DNA from: CAWAMR01 sp963783095
GTDB lineage: Bacteria > Planctomycetota > Planctomycetia > Gemmatales > Gemmataceae
Length of the DNA: 64,000 nucleotides
Assembly (NCBI GenBank): GCA_963783095.1
Contig: CAWAMR010000014.1
Coordinates: 62,001-126,000 of the forward strand
Direction of reading: 5' to 3'
Shown here piece by piece: positions 36,379 through 45,645 of this stretch. Numbering within the stretch: the stretch's first letter is position 1; the number at the start of each line of letters is the position of its first letter. The notes beneath the pieces are model-generated. The model was not told the origin of the DNA, did not search any database, and saw only the letters and a list, made by a program, of their open reading frames with translations. The translations under genes were made by a program, and so were the position numbers.

Positions 36379-39300
36379 ATGATCCGTTGCTCTCTTCTTC
36401 TCCTCGTGCTTTGCCCCACAACCATCTTTGCGCAGGCCAATGCCAAGATTCCCGATGCCGATCCGGAGTTGGAGCGAAAAAGCTTCATTGTTGCCGATGG
36501 TTTTGAAGTCAATCTCTTCGCTGCCGATCCGTTGCTGGCCAAGCCGCTGCAAATCAACTTTGACCCGCAAGGCAGACTCTGGGTTTCCTCCAGTGAACTT
36601 TACCCTCAGGTGAAACCGGGCGAAAAAGCCAACGACAAGATCGTCATCCTCGAAGATACCAAGGGTGTGGGCAAGGCCGACAAAGTCACCGTTTTCGCGG
36701 AAGGTTTATTGATCCCGACCGGGATTGAACCCGGCGATGGCGGCGCGTATGTGGCCAATAGCACGGAGTTGCTTTTTCTCTCCGCCTCCAAGCCGGGCGG
36801 CAAGGCCGATCGGCAGCGCGTGGTACTCTCCGGTTTCGGAACGGAGGATACGCACCACATCCTGCATACGCTCCGCTGGGGGCCGGACGGCAATCTCTAT
36901 ATGAATCAATCGATCTACATTCATAGTCACATTGAAACCCCACACGGCGTTCGCCGGCTCAACGCCGGCGGCATCTGGCGCTTTCGACCCGAAACCATGG
37001 ATTTGGATGTATTCGTGCGTGGATTCATCAACCCCTGGGGCCATCACATCGATCCTTGGGGCCAGTCTTTCATCACCGACGGTGCCAACGGCGAGGGGAT
37101 CACGCATGGGATTCCGGGCGCTTATTATCCCACTGCGGTGGGGGAGTCGCGTATTCTTCACGGCTTGAATCCCGGCAGCCCGAAGCATTGCGGCCTGGAA
37201 ATTCTCAGCGGCAGACATCTTCCCGAAGACTGGCGCGGCAACTTGCTGACCAACGATTTTCGTGGACATCGCGTGTGTCGATTCGTCTTGAAGGAAGATG
37301 GTTCAACGTATGCCTCGCAGGAAAAAACGGAACTCATAAAGACCAATCACGCGGCCTTTCGACCGATCGATATCAAGATGGGTCCGGACGGCGCGATCTA
37401 TATCGCCGACTGGTATAACCCGATCATTCAGCATGGCGAGATTGATTTTCGCGATCCCAGGCGCGACCATACGCACGGTCGAATCTGGCGCGTGACGGCC
37501 AAAAATCGCGAACTGGTGAAACGTCCGGAACTGGTCAAGGCAAGTACCGAAGATTTGCTCAATTTCCTCAAGGTTCCTGAAAACTGGACGCGCCTCAATG
37601 CCAAACGAGTTCTGAAGGAACGTGGCAGCAAAGACGTGTTGCCGACTCTGACCTCGTGGATTCAGAAACTCGATCCAACTGATTCACAGTACGAACACAA
37701 TCTCCTCGAAGGGTTGTGGACCTATCAATCCTTGAACGTCGTGGAGCCGGGCTTGTTGAGCACGTTATTGCGGGCCAAGGATTATCGCGTGCGTGCAGCA
37801 GCTACCCGCGTCTTGTCGCAGTGGCAACAGAGAATCTCCAATGCACAGGAGTTACTCGCAGTGCGTGTGGTCGATGACCATCCGCGCGTCCGCATGGAAG
37901 CGGTTCGCGCGCTGAGCGCTTTACAAACCGCTCGCGCAGCTGAGGTCGCCATGACCGCCCTCGACAAGCCGATCGATAAGATCATCGATTATTGTCTCTG
38001 GCTTACCGCCAGGGAATTGGAGCCGAAATGGATGCCGGCATTCCGGGAAGGCAAACTCGATTTTGGCGGCAACGCTGCGCAACTGAGTTTCGCACTGCAA
38101 TCGGTCGGGTCGGCTTCGGCAGTCCAGCCTTTGATGAACCTTCTCAAGTCGGGTAAGGTTGCCAAAGAGAAACAGGATGCGATCTGGGCGCTGGTTGCCA
38201 AGCTCGGCGGGCCAAACGAATTGAACGCTGTCCTTCAACACGCGCTCGCGAAGGATCTTTCCGTGGCACAGCGGGTTGCATTGCTGGGAATTCTGGAAGA
38301 AACCGCCCAGCAACGAAAGATCAAACCGTCGGGCGATTTGACTCTAGTAAAACTTTCTAGTGCCGATGAATCTCCCGAACTGCAATCGGTGAAAGCCCGC
38401 CTCGCCGGGCTTTGGAAAGTGGAATCGAGCCGTTCTGAACTGGAAGCACTTGTGCAGGCCGCCAAGACCTCAACAGCGGTTCGGCAAGCGGCATTCGACG
38501 GGTTGATGGCGACTCGGTGGTCAAAAGAGTCTCGAAGTTTGCGAGCAACTCTCTGCCAAGGAACAGACCCCTGAAATTCGCCGACTGGCAGTTATCGCCT
38601 TGACGGGATTGAATCTCGGTAATGCAACGGTCAAGGCCGCGGAATTGTTGGAGGGGTCAGCACCAGCGCACGGAATTGATGGATGTCTACTCGGCCTTTC
38701 TCCAGCGCAAAGGAGGCGCGACACTGTTGGCGAAAGCCTTGGCACAGAAAAAACTCCCTGCCGAGGTGGCAAAGCTCGGTATTCGCGCTGTTCGTTCCTC
38801 CGTTCAGGATGCGCCCGATCTTATCGCCGCGTTGACCCAGGCTGGTAGTCTCGGCGAAGCGAAACGGGATTTGACCCCGAAGGAATTACGCGAAATGGTT
38901 GCCGATGTGCAAAAGCTTGGCGACCCCGTGCGCGGTGAAGCCGTGTACCGTCGCAAGGATATGTCCTGCATCAAGTGTCACGCGATCGGCGGCGCGGGTG
39001 GCCAGGTCGGTCCCGACCTGGCCAGCATTGGTGCCGCGCCGGTCGATTACCTCATCGAATCGATCCTGCTGCCCAACAAAGCGGTCAAGGAAGGCTATCA
39101 TGCGGTCAAGGTGACTCTCCTCAACGGCAAAGTATTTTGCGGTATCAAGAAACGCGACTCGAAGACCGAAATTGCCCTGCGCGATGCGGAAGACAAGGAA
39201 ATCGTGGTCTCGGTCAAGGATATTGACGAAACGGTGAATACGCGCTCGCTGATGCCCGATGGTTTGGCGGATACCCTGACGCGCGGAGAGTTAGTGGATT

Positions 39301-39804
39301 TGGTTCGGTTCCTGTCGGAACTGGGAAAAGTTGGGCCTTATTCATTGGGCAAGGCGCGGGTTATTCGCCGCTGGCAAGCGTTCGAGCCGACCGGTGCGGG
39401 TATGGCCCATCTGAGAAAAAACCGAGTTGCAGCAGCGGCGGACAACGATCCTTCATTGAGTTGGGCAGGTGCTTATACCACCGTTTCGGGACTGCTGCCA
39501 CTCGATGCAGCGCCTGCCCTGCGCATCTGGAACGACACCGCACCTTTGAGCATCCTGCGCTGTCAACTCGATGTCACCACACCAGGGAAAGTTAAGTTGA
39601 AGCTCAACACGATCGAGGGTTTAACTCTTTGGATCGGCACAACTCCGGTGGATGTAAAGGAAGAAATGCCAGTCGATTTGCCGCAAGGACTGCAAACGAT
39701 CATGATTTCGGTCGATCGATCCAAGCGGAAAGAGGGGATACGGTTTGAGTTGGAAGATCTCGCCGATTCGCCGGCGCAGGGTGAGCGTTATTGGGGGAAA
39801 ATGA
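36379..39804 (+). CDS. PVC-type membrane-bound dehydrogenase (propeller-HEAT-cytochrome c), frameshifted
   Basis: ATG at 36379 (five codons inside the open frame from GTG 36364) starts a signal peptide MIRCSLLLLVLCPTTIFAQA. Residues about 30-400 are a propeller with FAADPLLAKPLQINFDPQGR, GLLIPTGIEPGDGGAYVAN, DFRGHRVCRFVLKEDGSTY and IDIKMGPDGAIYIADWYNP. HEAT-like helices follow (RVRAAATRVL, RVRMEAVRAL). One shift near 38530 leads to DPVRGEAVYRRKDMSCIKC with CIKCH as the haem site, VGPDLASIGA, and a C-terminal beta domain. A last shift near 39779 leads to VSVIGGK and stop at 39804, the usual family ending. Exported, about 1,140 residues. Substrate unknown. The 3' end abuts the truncated mazF on the other strand. 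Confidence 0.88.
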
Positions 39805-39817
39805 GCGGCGTTAACGG

Positions 39818-39953
39818 CGAATTTCAGTTGGCCGGAGATCGTGACCACAATGGTCGTGAGGAGCTTGGCGTTGTAGATGTCCGACCGAACAACGAGTGCC
39901 GGTCGCCGCTTGAACCCGGGGCGATCGTAGTAGGGGAAATCGGCAAGGATCAC
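39818..39953 (-). pseudogene. MazF/PemK-like toxin, C-terminally deleted
   Basis: GTG at 39953 overlaps the antitoxin stop as GTGA. MILADFPYYDRPGFKRRPAL followed by VVRSDIYNAKLLTTIVVTIS is the N-terminal half of MazF. Homology ends at about residue 46 (SGQLKFAV); the remaining frame to 39621 runs antisense to the dehydrogenase gene. The C-terminal half with the usual SxxxCxxL-type strand is gone, so the toxin is probably dead. Confidence 0.65.
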
Positions 39954-40210
39954 GTCGCCGCGATTAATGATGCTTCTGGTTGGTAGCTGTCCAAATAGGG
40001 ATCATTCTTGTCGTCCTCGGCCATGATCTCGTTCAGCATCGCCATACCGATCCTTGGATCAATGTCGTCTGAAAATAGGCTCGTAAGCTTTTCATAGACC
40101 TCAGCGGTCACAAGTACGAAGGTCTTTTGCATGGTGGAATCCACAATCCGTACGGGTTTATTCGGATGCTCAATGAGCGCCTGCCGGATTTCGTCGTTCA
40201 ATTCGATCAC
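39950..40210 (-). CDS. Antitoxin-like partner of the MazF fragment
   Basis: The GTG at 40210 has GGAGA eight bases upstream and begins VIELNDEIRQALIEHPNKPV, RIVDSTMQKTFVLVTAEVYE, SLFSDDIDPRIGMAMLNEIM; 86 aa. The open frame goes back to 40336 but crosses a promoter and another small gene. The VLVTAEVYEKL segment resembles short antitoxin-like proteins placed upstream of MazF in planctomycetes. It is intact even though the toxin is truncated. It may still repress its own promoter. Confidence 0.6.
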   Translation of the reverse strand: MIELNDEIRQALIEHPNKPVRIVDSTMQKTFVLVTAEVYEKLTSLFSDDIDPRIGMAMLNEIMAEDDKNDPYLDSYQPEASLIAAT

Positions 40211-40232
40211 TTTAGCTTCTCCACATGGGTGA

Positions 40233-40263
40233 ATTATAGCGTGTTCTCCGCAGTTTGTGTCAA
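40233..40263 (-). promoter_or_regulatory. Candidate promoter of the antitoxin gene
   Basis: On the minus strand, TTGACA at 40263-40258 and TATAAT at 40238-40233, both full consensus but spaced by 19 bases (17 is usual). The -10 box ends 22 bases before the GTG at 40210. The -35 box overlaps the stop of the 23-aa frame upstream. Confidence 0.5.
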
Positions 40264-40331
40264 CAAACCATTTCTTCAATCCACCAGTCGCTGCCCTGAA
40301 TTCGACGAACCCATATTCGATCCTTCGCCAT
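40260..40331 (-). CDS. 23-aa frame matching the C-terminus of the DUF1835 protein
   Basis: Reads MAKDRIWVRRIQGSDWWIEE then MVC and stops. The C-terminus of the protein at 41138-42213 is AKDRIWVRRIQGDDWWIEEM, so this is a near-identical duplicate of its last 21 residues. It starts five bases after the hicB stop. It may be the end of a deleted paralogue or a real small peptide; no ribosome-binding site is obvious. Confidence 0.4.
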   Translation of the reverse strand: MAKDRIWVRRIQGSDWWIEEMVC

Positions 40332-40336
40332 GCCAA

Positions 40337-40790
40337 TCACGAGATTGGAGTTCCCTGGAGATTTTGCTTCATTCGTTTCGGTTTCCGCCCGGCGAACTTC
40401 CCCGCTGCTTTCTTTGGGGTATTCTTATCTTTTGTTGTTGCTTTCGCGGGCTTCAGTAATTTTGCCCGGCCGACAGCTTCTTGAAGTTGCTCCAAAACCC
40501 ACGCATTCAGGCTCTTGCCGGACATGCTTGCCGCCAGATTGACCTCGCGGTGCAGGTCGGGCGGAATGCGGGTGACGAACTGGCCCGAAAACGGCTTGTT
40601 CGGCTCCTCCCCGCGCTCGCTTGCAGAAAGCGAGATAATCGTCAATCGATTCCTGGAAAGCCTTGTGCAATTCGGCAACGCTCGAGCCTTGGAAAGTGAT
40701 CACATCCCTTGTGTCGAGGACTTCGCCGTGGAAAATCCCCGCCTCGTCGTCGAATTCAACTTTGCCCGCGTATCCTTTGTATTCCATCAT
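40337..40790 (-). CDS. hicB: HicB-family antitoxin, frameshifted
   Basis: ATG 40790 overlaps the hicA stop as ATGA. The N-terminal domain MMEYKGYAGKVEFDDEAGIF, GEVLDTRDVITFQGSSVAEL is the partial RNase H-like HicB fold. One base shift near 40630 in a GC-rich run leads to EEPNKPFSGQFVTRIPPDLH, REVNLAASMSGKSLNAWVLE: the ribbon-helix-helix DNA-binding domain. A basic tail (KPAKATTKDKNTPKKAAGK) follows. The protein would bind HicA and, through the RHH, the operator upstream of hicA. Confidence 0.85.
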
Positions 40791-41041
40791 GGTGTAACTC
40801 CTACCTCAGTGAGGAAGCGTCGCATGGAGCGAACCGCACCCTTGTCGGTTTCCTTTTGCGGATGCGGTCGGTGAAAAACCGCCCGCACTCCATTCAAGGC
40901 GATACGAACCCGCGATCCTTCGCCCTCGGTGATTTCTGCACCTACCGCCTTGAGCATTCCCTCAATATCCCGCCAGGGGAAGTTCGATTTGATGGGATCG
41001 GCGAAAATCGCATTCAACGTGTGTTGGTGCTTCTGGTTCAT
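40787..41041 (-). CDS. hicA: HicA-family mRNA interferase toxin
   Basis: 84 aa: MNQKHQHTLNAIFADPIKSN, FPWRDIEGMLKAVGAEITEG, EGSRVRIALNGVRAVFHRPH, then VRSMRRFLTEVGVTP. This is the double-stranded RNA-binding-like fold of HicA; His in the FHRPHP strand is the catalytic candidate, as in the family. It is first in the operon, overlaps hicB as ATGA, and has a palindromic operator 12 bases before the start. HicA cleaves mRNA when free of HicB. The gene is intact. Confidence 0.85.
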   Translation of the reverse strand: MNQKHQHTLNAIFADPIKSNFPWRDIEGMLKAVGAEITEGEGSRVRIALNGVRAVFHRPHPQKETDKGAVRSMRRFLTEVGVTP

Positions 41042-41052
41042 CCCGTCTCAAT

Positions 41053-41071
41053 AGTATCATCGGATGATACT
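41053..41071. promoter_or_regulatory. Palindromic operator of hicAB
   Basis: AGTATCATC-G-GATGATACT, a perfect 9+1+9 inverted repeat placed just upstream of hicA. An outer pair TCTCAA / TTGAGA lies at 41046-41051 and 41080-41085. This fits an autoregulation site for the HicB ribbon-helix-helix domain. Confidence 0.65.
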
Positions 41072-41137
41072 GCCGTCAAGTTGAGAAACATTCCGGGGAA
41101 TGCCCCCGGGTCGATGACTTGCCGATCGCCTTTCCAA

Positions 41138-42213
41138 TCATTGAACCATTTCTTCAATCCACCAGTCATCGCCCTGAATCCGGCGTACCCATATCCGATC
41201 TTTTGCAAAGAGCTTGCATCCGCCGACGTACATCTGCGGTGCCTCGTCCACTAAACGTAAACCTTCTGCTCTCAATCGTTCACCGTGGGCAGTAAGGCGA
41301 TATTCTGTGAATGTCCAGGCATTGGTGCGACTCGTGGTGTGTCGGACCTCCAGAGCCGGCATTCGGGTGCGATGTTTTGCCCATTGTTTCAACCGACACA
41401 AGTTAGCCAAATCCCCATCCTCAAAGAAAAAAGACACGTACTTCTGTCGTTTGCTAAAGATCTTTATCGCGTTTAGCCATGATTTTGATTCGAGATTCTC
41501 AAATAGTAGTTGATCGTATTCCGATAGTTTGAGGCTGCTTTCCCCACTAGCTTCTGCACACGGAAAGTAAATTCGATACCGTTCTGCCACTTGCGTCAGG
41601 TCAGGAAATGCCGCGCAGCCGTTCTGTCGGGCTCGATCAAATAGAAGTGGTGAAGGCGCAGCGAATTTTCGCCACAGGCTTGCACCCGTACGGACCATGC
41701 TGGTCCTTAATGGGTCGAGCGTTTCAAACTCCGTCGCAAATCGTTTGGGTAGGATCATTCCCAAACTTTGATACTCGTAGAAATCGGATAGTGTTCGGTG
41801 CTCGTAATTGATTTCCTTGAACCAACAGCGATTCCAGTCCAATGAAGCTCGTTCAAGAGTATCGAAAGACCACCAAAGCGAGAGGCGCTCATGCCATGAC
41901 GACATTGTCCAGAAGACAATCGGCATTTCGCTTGGATACCGCGAAATCCATCGCGGCAACGAAGTGGCGCCGATGATCGGCCGAAAGCGATATCCATTCC
42001 CCGTCTGGCGCGGCCCGTAGTAGCATCCGACAGTTCCACCAAAGTATACAATTCGTTCCAATAGCGCCTTCGCTTATTGGCATGCCTAAGAGGTTCCGAA
42101 TCGCATGGACCGGGAAAGAGGGGGCCGAGAAGCACGGCAACTTTTTTCGCGCCGCTTGTGCGCAGACATCCACCAGCACTCGGCCCCAGGATAATGTGAA
42201 TTGCATCGCTCAT
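41138..42213 (-). CDS. DUF1835-like protein, frameshifted
   Basis: ATG 42213: MSDAIHIILGPSAGGCLR, like the IHIVxGDSAAGxLR start of DUF1835; then KKVAVLLGPLFPGP and NKRRRYWNELYTLVE. A shift near 42050 (and possibly another nearby) leads to LPRWISRYPSEMPIVFWTMS, RLSLWWSFDTLE, and the last frame runs to the stop at 41138 with AKDRIWVRRIQGDDWWIEEM at the end. DUF1835 proteins have no assigned function. The tail is repeated at 40260-40331. Confidence 0.6.
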
Positions 42214-42269
42214 CCGGTTGGGCCGAATGCGTCTGGGCATGGAAACTTCCTCAATCTTGAAATCTCAGA

Positions 42270-43201
42270 TCATCGAAAGCTAGATGATGCGAAGCTATTT
42301 CTATGCAATAAAAGGGATCGAAGCTCGCCTAGTGCCCGCAATCTTCCCATCAAGAAAGGGAGCAAGGTTCCTTCCCGCAATCGTCGAATTGTTTTTCCCG
42401 CTAATACCGCAAGATGACGAGGCAGCGCCCAACGCATTTCAGCTCCTGGAACATTCCGCCAAAATACCCGCTCTTCGTTCAAAGATTGCTGCTCCACCAA
42501 TTTCCGATCTCGCCTGCCATTTCCATACGACGAGCCACAACGATGCCATATGCGCAAACAGGTTCATACACGATTCGATAGCCCGCATGTTTCAGCCGCC
42601 AGGATAGATCGATATCCTCAAAATAGGCTCCGAATTCCTCGGGGAAAAGCCCCACTTGCTGAAGTGCCGAACGACGATAGAAGGCGCTCGAAGCACTGGC
42701 TCCAAAAACATCGCAAGGAGTGAGCAACTCACCCGTCAATGGACCTCGATGGCCTCGTTTGCGGGCGAAGCCTCCCAGGTCGTAGTCATCTCCAGCGCTA
42801 TCGACCCGTATCCGGTACTTGTCATCCGGCGATCCTTGCAATACCAACGGAGCCACCGCCCCGACGTTCGAAGAAGCAAACATGGCCAGTGCGGCTTCGG
42901 CCCAGCCTGGAGTCACGATCGTGTCGTCGTTGAGCAATTCGATAATCTCACCGCGCGCTGCGCGGATGCCTTGATTCGCAGCCACGCAAAATCCCGCACT
43001 TTTTGCGAGGCGAACGACCCGAACCTCGCGAAAGGAATGTGCTATGCCAGAAATAATCGCCTCGGGCGATCCATCGTCGACGACAATGATTTCGGTTTGA
43101 GGAGGAGCCAGCGCAACGACGCTCGAAAGGCAATCCAGCAGTAAATCGGCACGATGATGAGAGGGGATGACGATGGATAACACAGGAGAATGAGCGCTCA
43201 T
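42270..43201 (-). CDS. Family 2 glycosyltransferase, frameshifted near its end
   Basis: ATG 43201 overlaps the upstream gene's stop as ATGA. GT-A fold: LSIVIPSHHRADLLLDCLSS, EIIVVDDGSPEA, AGFCVAANQGIRAARGEIIE, LLNDDTIVTPGW (DxD-like NDD), DVFGASASSAFYRRSALQQV, FPEEFGAYFEDIDLSWRLKH. After CAY the frame shifts near 42545 and ends at 42270 with an Arg/Leu-rich helix. It likely transfers a sugar to a cell-surface polysaccharide, together with the coupled gene upstream. Confidence 0.85.
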
Positions 43202-44286
43202 TCGATTTCAGCTTTGCCGTCCTGTGCCGAAGCGGACTCTTGCAAATGGATGGCCGCTTTGCGAATACAGTGCCGTACCGCAGCCTCGTTTCGGCCCAAG
43301 ACATGACGTACCAGTTGCCGCAATTCGCTGTGAAAACGCGCAGCCTTGCGGTCGCCGCGCCACCAGGCTTTGAGTTGTCGAACACCCGCTTCCGTCCAGA
43401 TCAATCCGCCCATCAACCAGGTCTGCCAACGCGTCCAATGCTTGCTGCCATAAGTCAAAAGAGCATGGCGGGTCATGAGTCGAAGCGGCGGTGGCACTTC
43501 GCGGGTGTGGAGCGGACTGTGATGGACGACTTCCAGTGTTGGTTCAAAATAGACATTCCAGGCGCGTTCCGAGGCCCGCAAACATAAATCGACATCTTCG
43601 TAATAGAGGAAAAAGCGCTCATCGAGTCCGCCGAGGTCCACAAGACAATCCCGGTGAATCAGCAAACAGCAGCCCGTGACCCAGGGAACGCGGACCCGAT
43701 TCTCGACATCCAACACCCGGCACTTCCGCACAGCGCGCGGCAAACATAGTCCGGCGAGCGTCCGGATGAAAGTGGGCCAAGGCCCCGATGAGGCTTGTGG
43801 ACTGCCGTCCGAATGGGTGAGTCGAAACCCAATGATCCCTGCCCGGGAATCTTCTGCGGAAAGGTGACGAGCGACGCGATCCACCTCGTCGAGGAATCCT
43901 GGAGGAACCGACATATCCGGATTGAGCAGCAGCAGCCATTCGCCCTGGCTCATTCGACAACCTTCGTTGACCGCTCGCGCAAAACCGCGGTTTCGGGAAA
44001 GCCGGCGAACCGAGACGCTTAATGCACGTCGCAATTGCCCTCGAAGCGGGTGCGCTGGAGAGTGATTATCGATAATCACGACCTCGGCAGAACCGGTTCG
44101 AAAAACCTCCGAATTGCGTAACAGCCGGGTTAATCGGGCCGTATTGCGCCACTGGCAGAAATTGACCAAAACCACGGAAAGATGAGGTGTCTTTAGACAA
44201 AGTTGCCGGAATCGGTGCGCAAGCGGGCTTGCTTGTTCGACCTGGAACGGCTCAGAAGGGAACGGCGCTGTAAGGACGGCGGCCAT
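43198..44286 (-). CDS. Family 2 glycosyltransferase (362 aa)
   Basis: The ATG at 44286 follows GGAAGG by six bases, so I prefer it over the start at 44382. The enzyme core starts at about residue 40: LSVVLVNFCQWRNTARLTRL, AEVVIIDNHSP, NRGFARAVNEGCRMSQGEWL, LLNPDMSVPPGF (NPD acceptor-loop Asp), WVTGCCLLIHRDCLVDLGGL, DERFFLYYEDVDLCLRA (ED motif). The C-terminal helix carries HALLTYGSKHW. It resembles rhamnosyltransferase-like GT2 proteins. The stop overlaps the next GT gene, so the two are co-translated. Confidence 0.87.
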   Translation of the reverse strand: MAAVLTAPFPSEPFQVEQASPLAHRFRQLCLKTPHLSVVLVNFCQWRNTARLTRLLRNSEVFRTGSAEVVIIDNHSPAHPLRGQLRRALSVSVRRLSRNRGFARAVNEGCRMSQGEWLLLLNPDMSVPPGFLDEVDRVARHLSAEDSRAGIIGFRLTHSDGSPQASSGPWPTFIRTLAGLCLPRAVRKCRVLDVENRVRVPWVTGCCLLIHRDCLVDLGGLDERFFLYYEDVDLCLRASERAWNVYFEPTLEVVHHSPLHTREVPPPLRLMTRHALLTYGSKHWTRWQTWLMGGLIWTEAGVRQLKAWWRGDRKAARFHSELRQLVRHVLGRNEAAVRHCIRKAAIHLQESASAQDGKAEIE

Positions 44287-44636
44287 ACGGGGTCCTTCCC
44301 GATGATGGCAATCGGTACAATCGAGAACGCCCAGAAAGTATAGGCAGTTTGGTAATTCGATGCAATCCCGCTTACACGGCAAAAAAGTGGAACTGGATCA
44401 ACGGAATTAATTTGCGGTTTTCTGGGGGACTGGGGATTCTTTTTGCCGGCTTGTCTCATTCCTTACCGCGTTGAACTAACTTCATCAACTTGTGAAGATT
44501 CTCCATTTGTCCGGAAAGTTCCAGCTCCTCGATTGCCGATATAGGAATTGATTTCCCATGTTCCGGCGCGGGATTGCGCACGGTACTTCATGGCGATTGC
44601 TGCAAAAATCTTCGACGTACTCTGGCGGAACTGCTT

Positions 44637-45431
44637 ATGCTCGGTCAACTTGCGACGATTTGGAAATACCGCAGCTTTTGGATGTCCCTGGTGAAGATGG
44701 ATCTTCGACTACGCTATCGTCGTTCCGTCCTTGGCATCGGCTGGTCGTTGCTCAATCCGATCATGATGACGGTCGCGTTCTGTCTGGTTTTCAGTTCCTG
44801 GTTTCCAAACCCGGATTGGCGTAGAGCTGCCCCTTACTTTCTAGCGGGCTTATCCGTCTGGGATTATATTCGCAGTTGTGTGACGTCAGGCTGCGCAACA
44901 TTCCATCGCAACGAAGGGTATATCCGCCAATGCCCGTTGCCCTTGACGATTTACTCCCTGCGCACGGTGCTGGGAGCCACCATACACTTCTTAATCGCCA
45001 TGGCGGTTGTGGTAATCGCCATTACCTGTCTGGCACAGACCGATTCCTATCGGTGTTTTCATGTGCTCTGGGCGGTATTGCCCGCACTTGTGTTGTTATT
45101 TCTGTTCTGCTGGGCGGTGTCGGTTCTCGCGAGTTTCCTGACTGTCTTTTTTCACGACACCCAGCAAATCACGGAAGTCTTTTTCCAGCTCTTTTTCTTT
45201 CTGACACCGATCATGTACCCCAAGGAAATGTTGGAGAAACGGGGATTGAGCTTACTTGCCGACCTCAACCCGGCCGTGACCTTTTTTGATCTGATTCGCG
45301 ATCCCCTGGTCTATGGTCAACTGCCGGAAGCACTAATGGTCTGGAAAGCGGTCGGCATCACCCTGGCGTTCGTATTGATGGCAATCGCGCTGACTGCCAA
45401 GTTGGAGAAAAAACTCATCTTCAGGCTGTAG
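44637..45431 (+). CDS. ABC-2 type polysaccharide/teichoic acid exporter permease
   Basis: I use the ATG at 44637 (MLGQLATIWKYRSFWMSLVK); a TTG at 44574 in frame has no support. Six membrane segments are apparent: WSLLNPIMMTVAFCLVFSSW, FLAGLSVWDYI, TIHFLIAMAVVVIAITCLA, VLPALVLLFLFCWAVSVLAS, VFFQLFFFLTPIMYP and VWKAVGITLAFVLMAIALTA. MDLRLRYRRSVLGIGWSLLN and the PIMYP motif are typical of Wzm/TagG-type permeases of polysaccharide export. 264 aa, intact. The ATPase partner (Wzt-like) is not in the window; a repeat cluster follows. It diverges from the two GT genes. Confidence 0.87.
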   Translation: MLGQLATIWKYRSFWMSLVKMDLRLRYRRSVLGIGWSLLNPIMMTVAFCLVFSSWFPNPDWRRAAPYFLAGLSVWDYIRSCVTSGCATFHRNEGYIRQCPLPLTIYSLRTVLGATIHFLIAMAVVVIAITCLAQTDSYRCFHVLWAVLPALVLLFLFCWAVSVLASFLTVFFHDTQQITEVFFQLFFFLTPIMYPKEMLEKRGLSLLADLNPAVTFFDLIRDPLVYGQLPEALMVWKAVGITLAFVLMAIALTAKLEKKLIFRL

Positions 45432-45445
45432 AAGTCTGTCATTTG

Positions 45446-45634
45446 GAAGGAGCCGCGCACGCAGTAAGCGGTAGCAGCAATCGCCTCCAAACCAAACCGC
45501 TTACTGCGTGCGCGGCTCCTTCCGCTTACTGCGTGCGTGGCTCCTTCCGCTTACTGCGTGCGTGGCTCCTTCCGCTTACTGCGTGCGTGGCTCCTTCCGC
45601 TTACTGCGTGCGCGGCTCCTTCCGCTTACGCGGT
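45446..45634. repeat. 25-bp repeat cluster: one inverted plus five direct copies
   Basis: The unit is CGCTTACTGCGTGCGCGGCT + CCTTC, with one variable base (CGCGG or CGTGG). An inverted copy is at 45446-45470, then a 26-base spacer, then five direct copies beginning at 45497, 45522, 45547, 45572 and 45597, and a partial sixth at 45622. Copies are head-to-tail without spacers, so it is not CRISPR. The inverted copy can pair with any direct copy to give a long hairpin. It lies between the permease and ftsH, whose 3' ends face each other. Confidence 0.85.
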
Positions 45635-45645
45635 GCAAAACCACG

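Noticed and set aside
39621..39817. Rest of the MazF-like frame
   Set aside because: It is antisense to the end of the PVC dehydrogenase and no longer resembles MazF.
45446..45634. Possible CRISPR array
   Set aside because: Repeats are contiguous with no spacers, one copy is inverted, and no cas genes are nearby.
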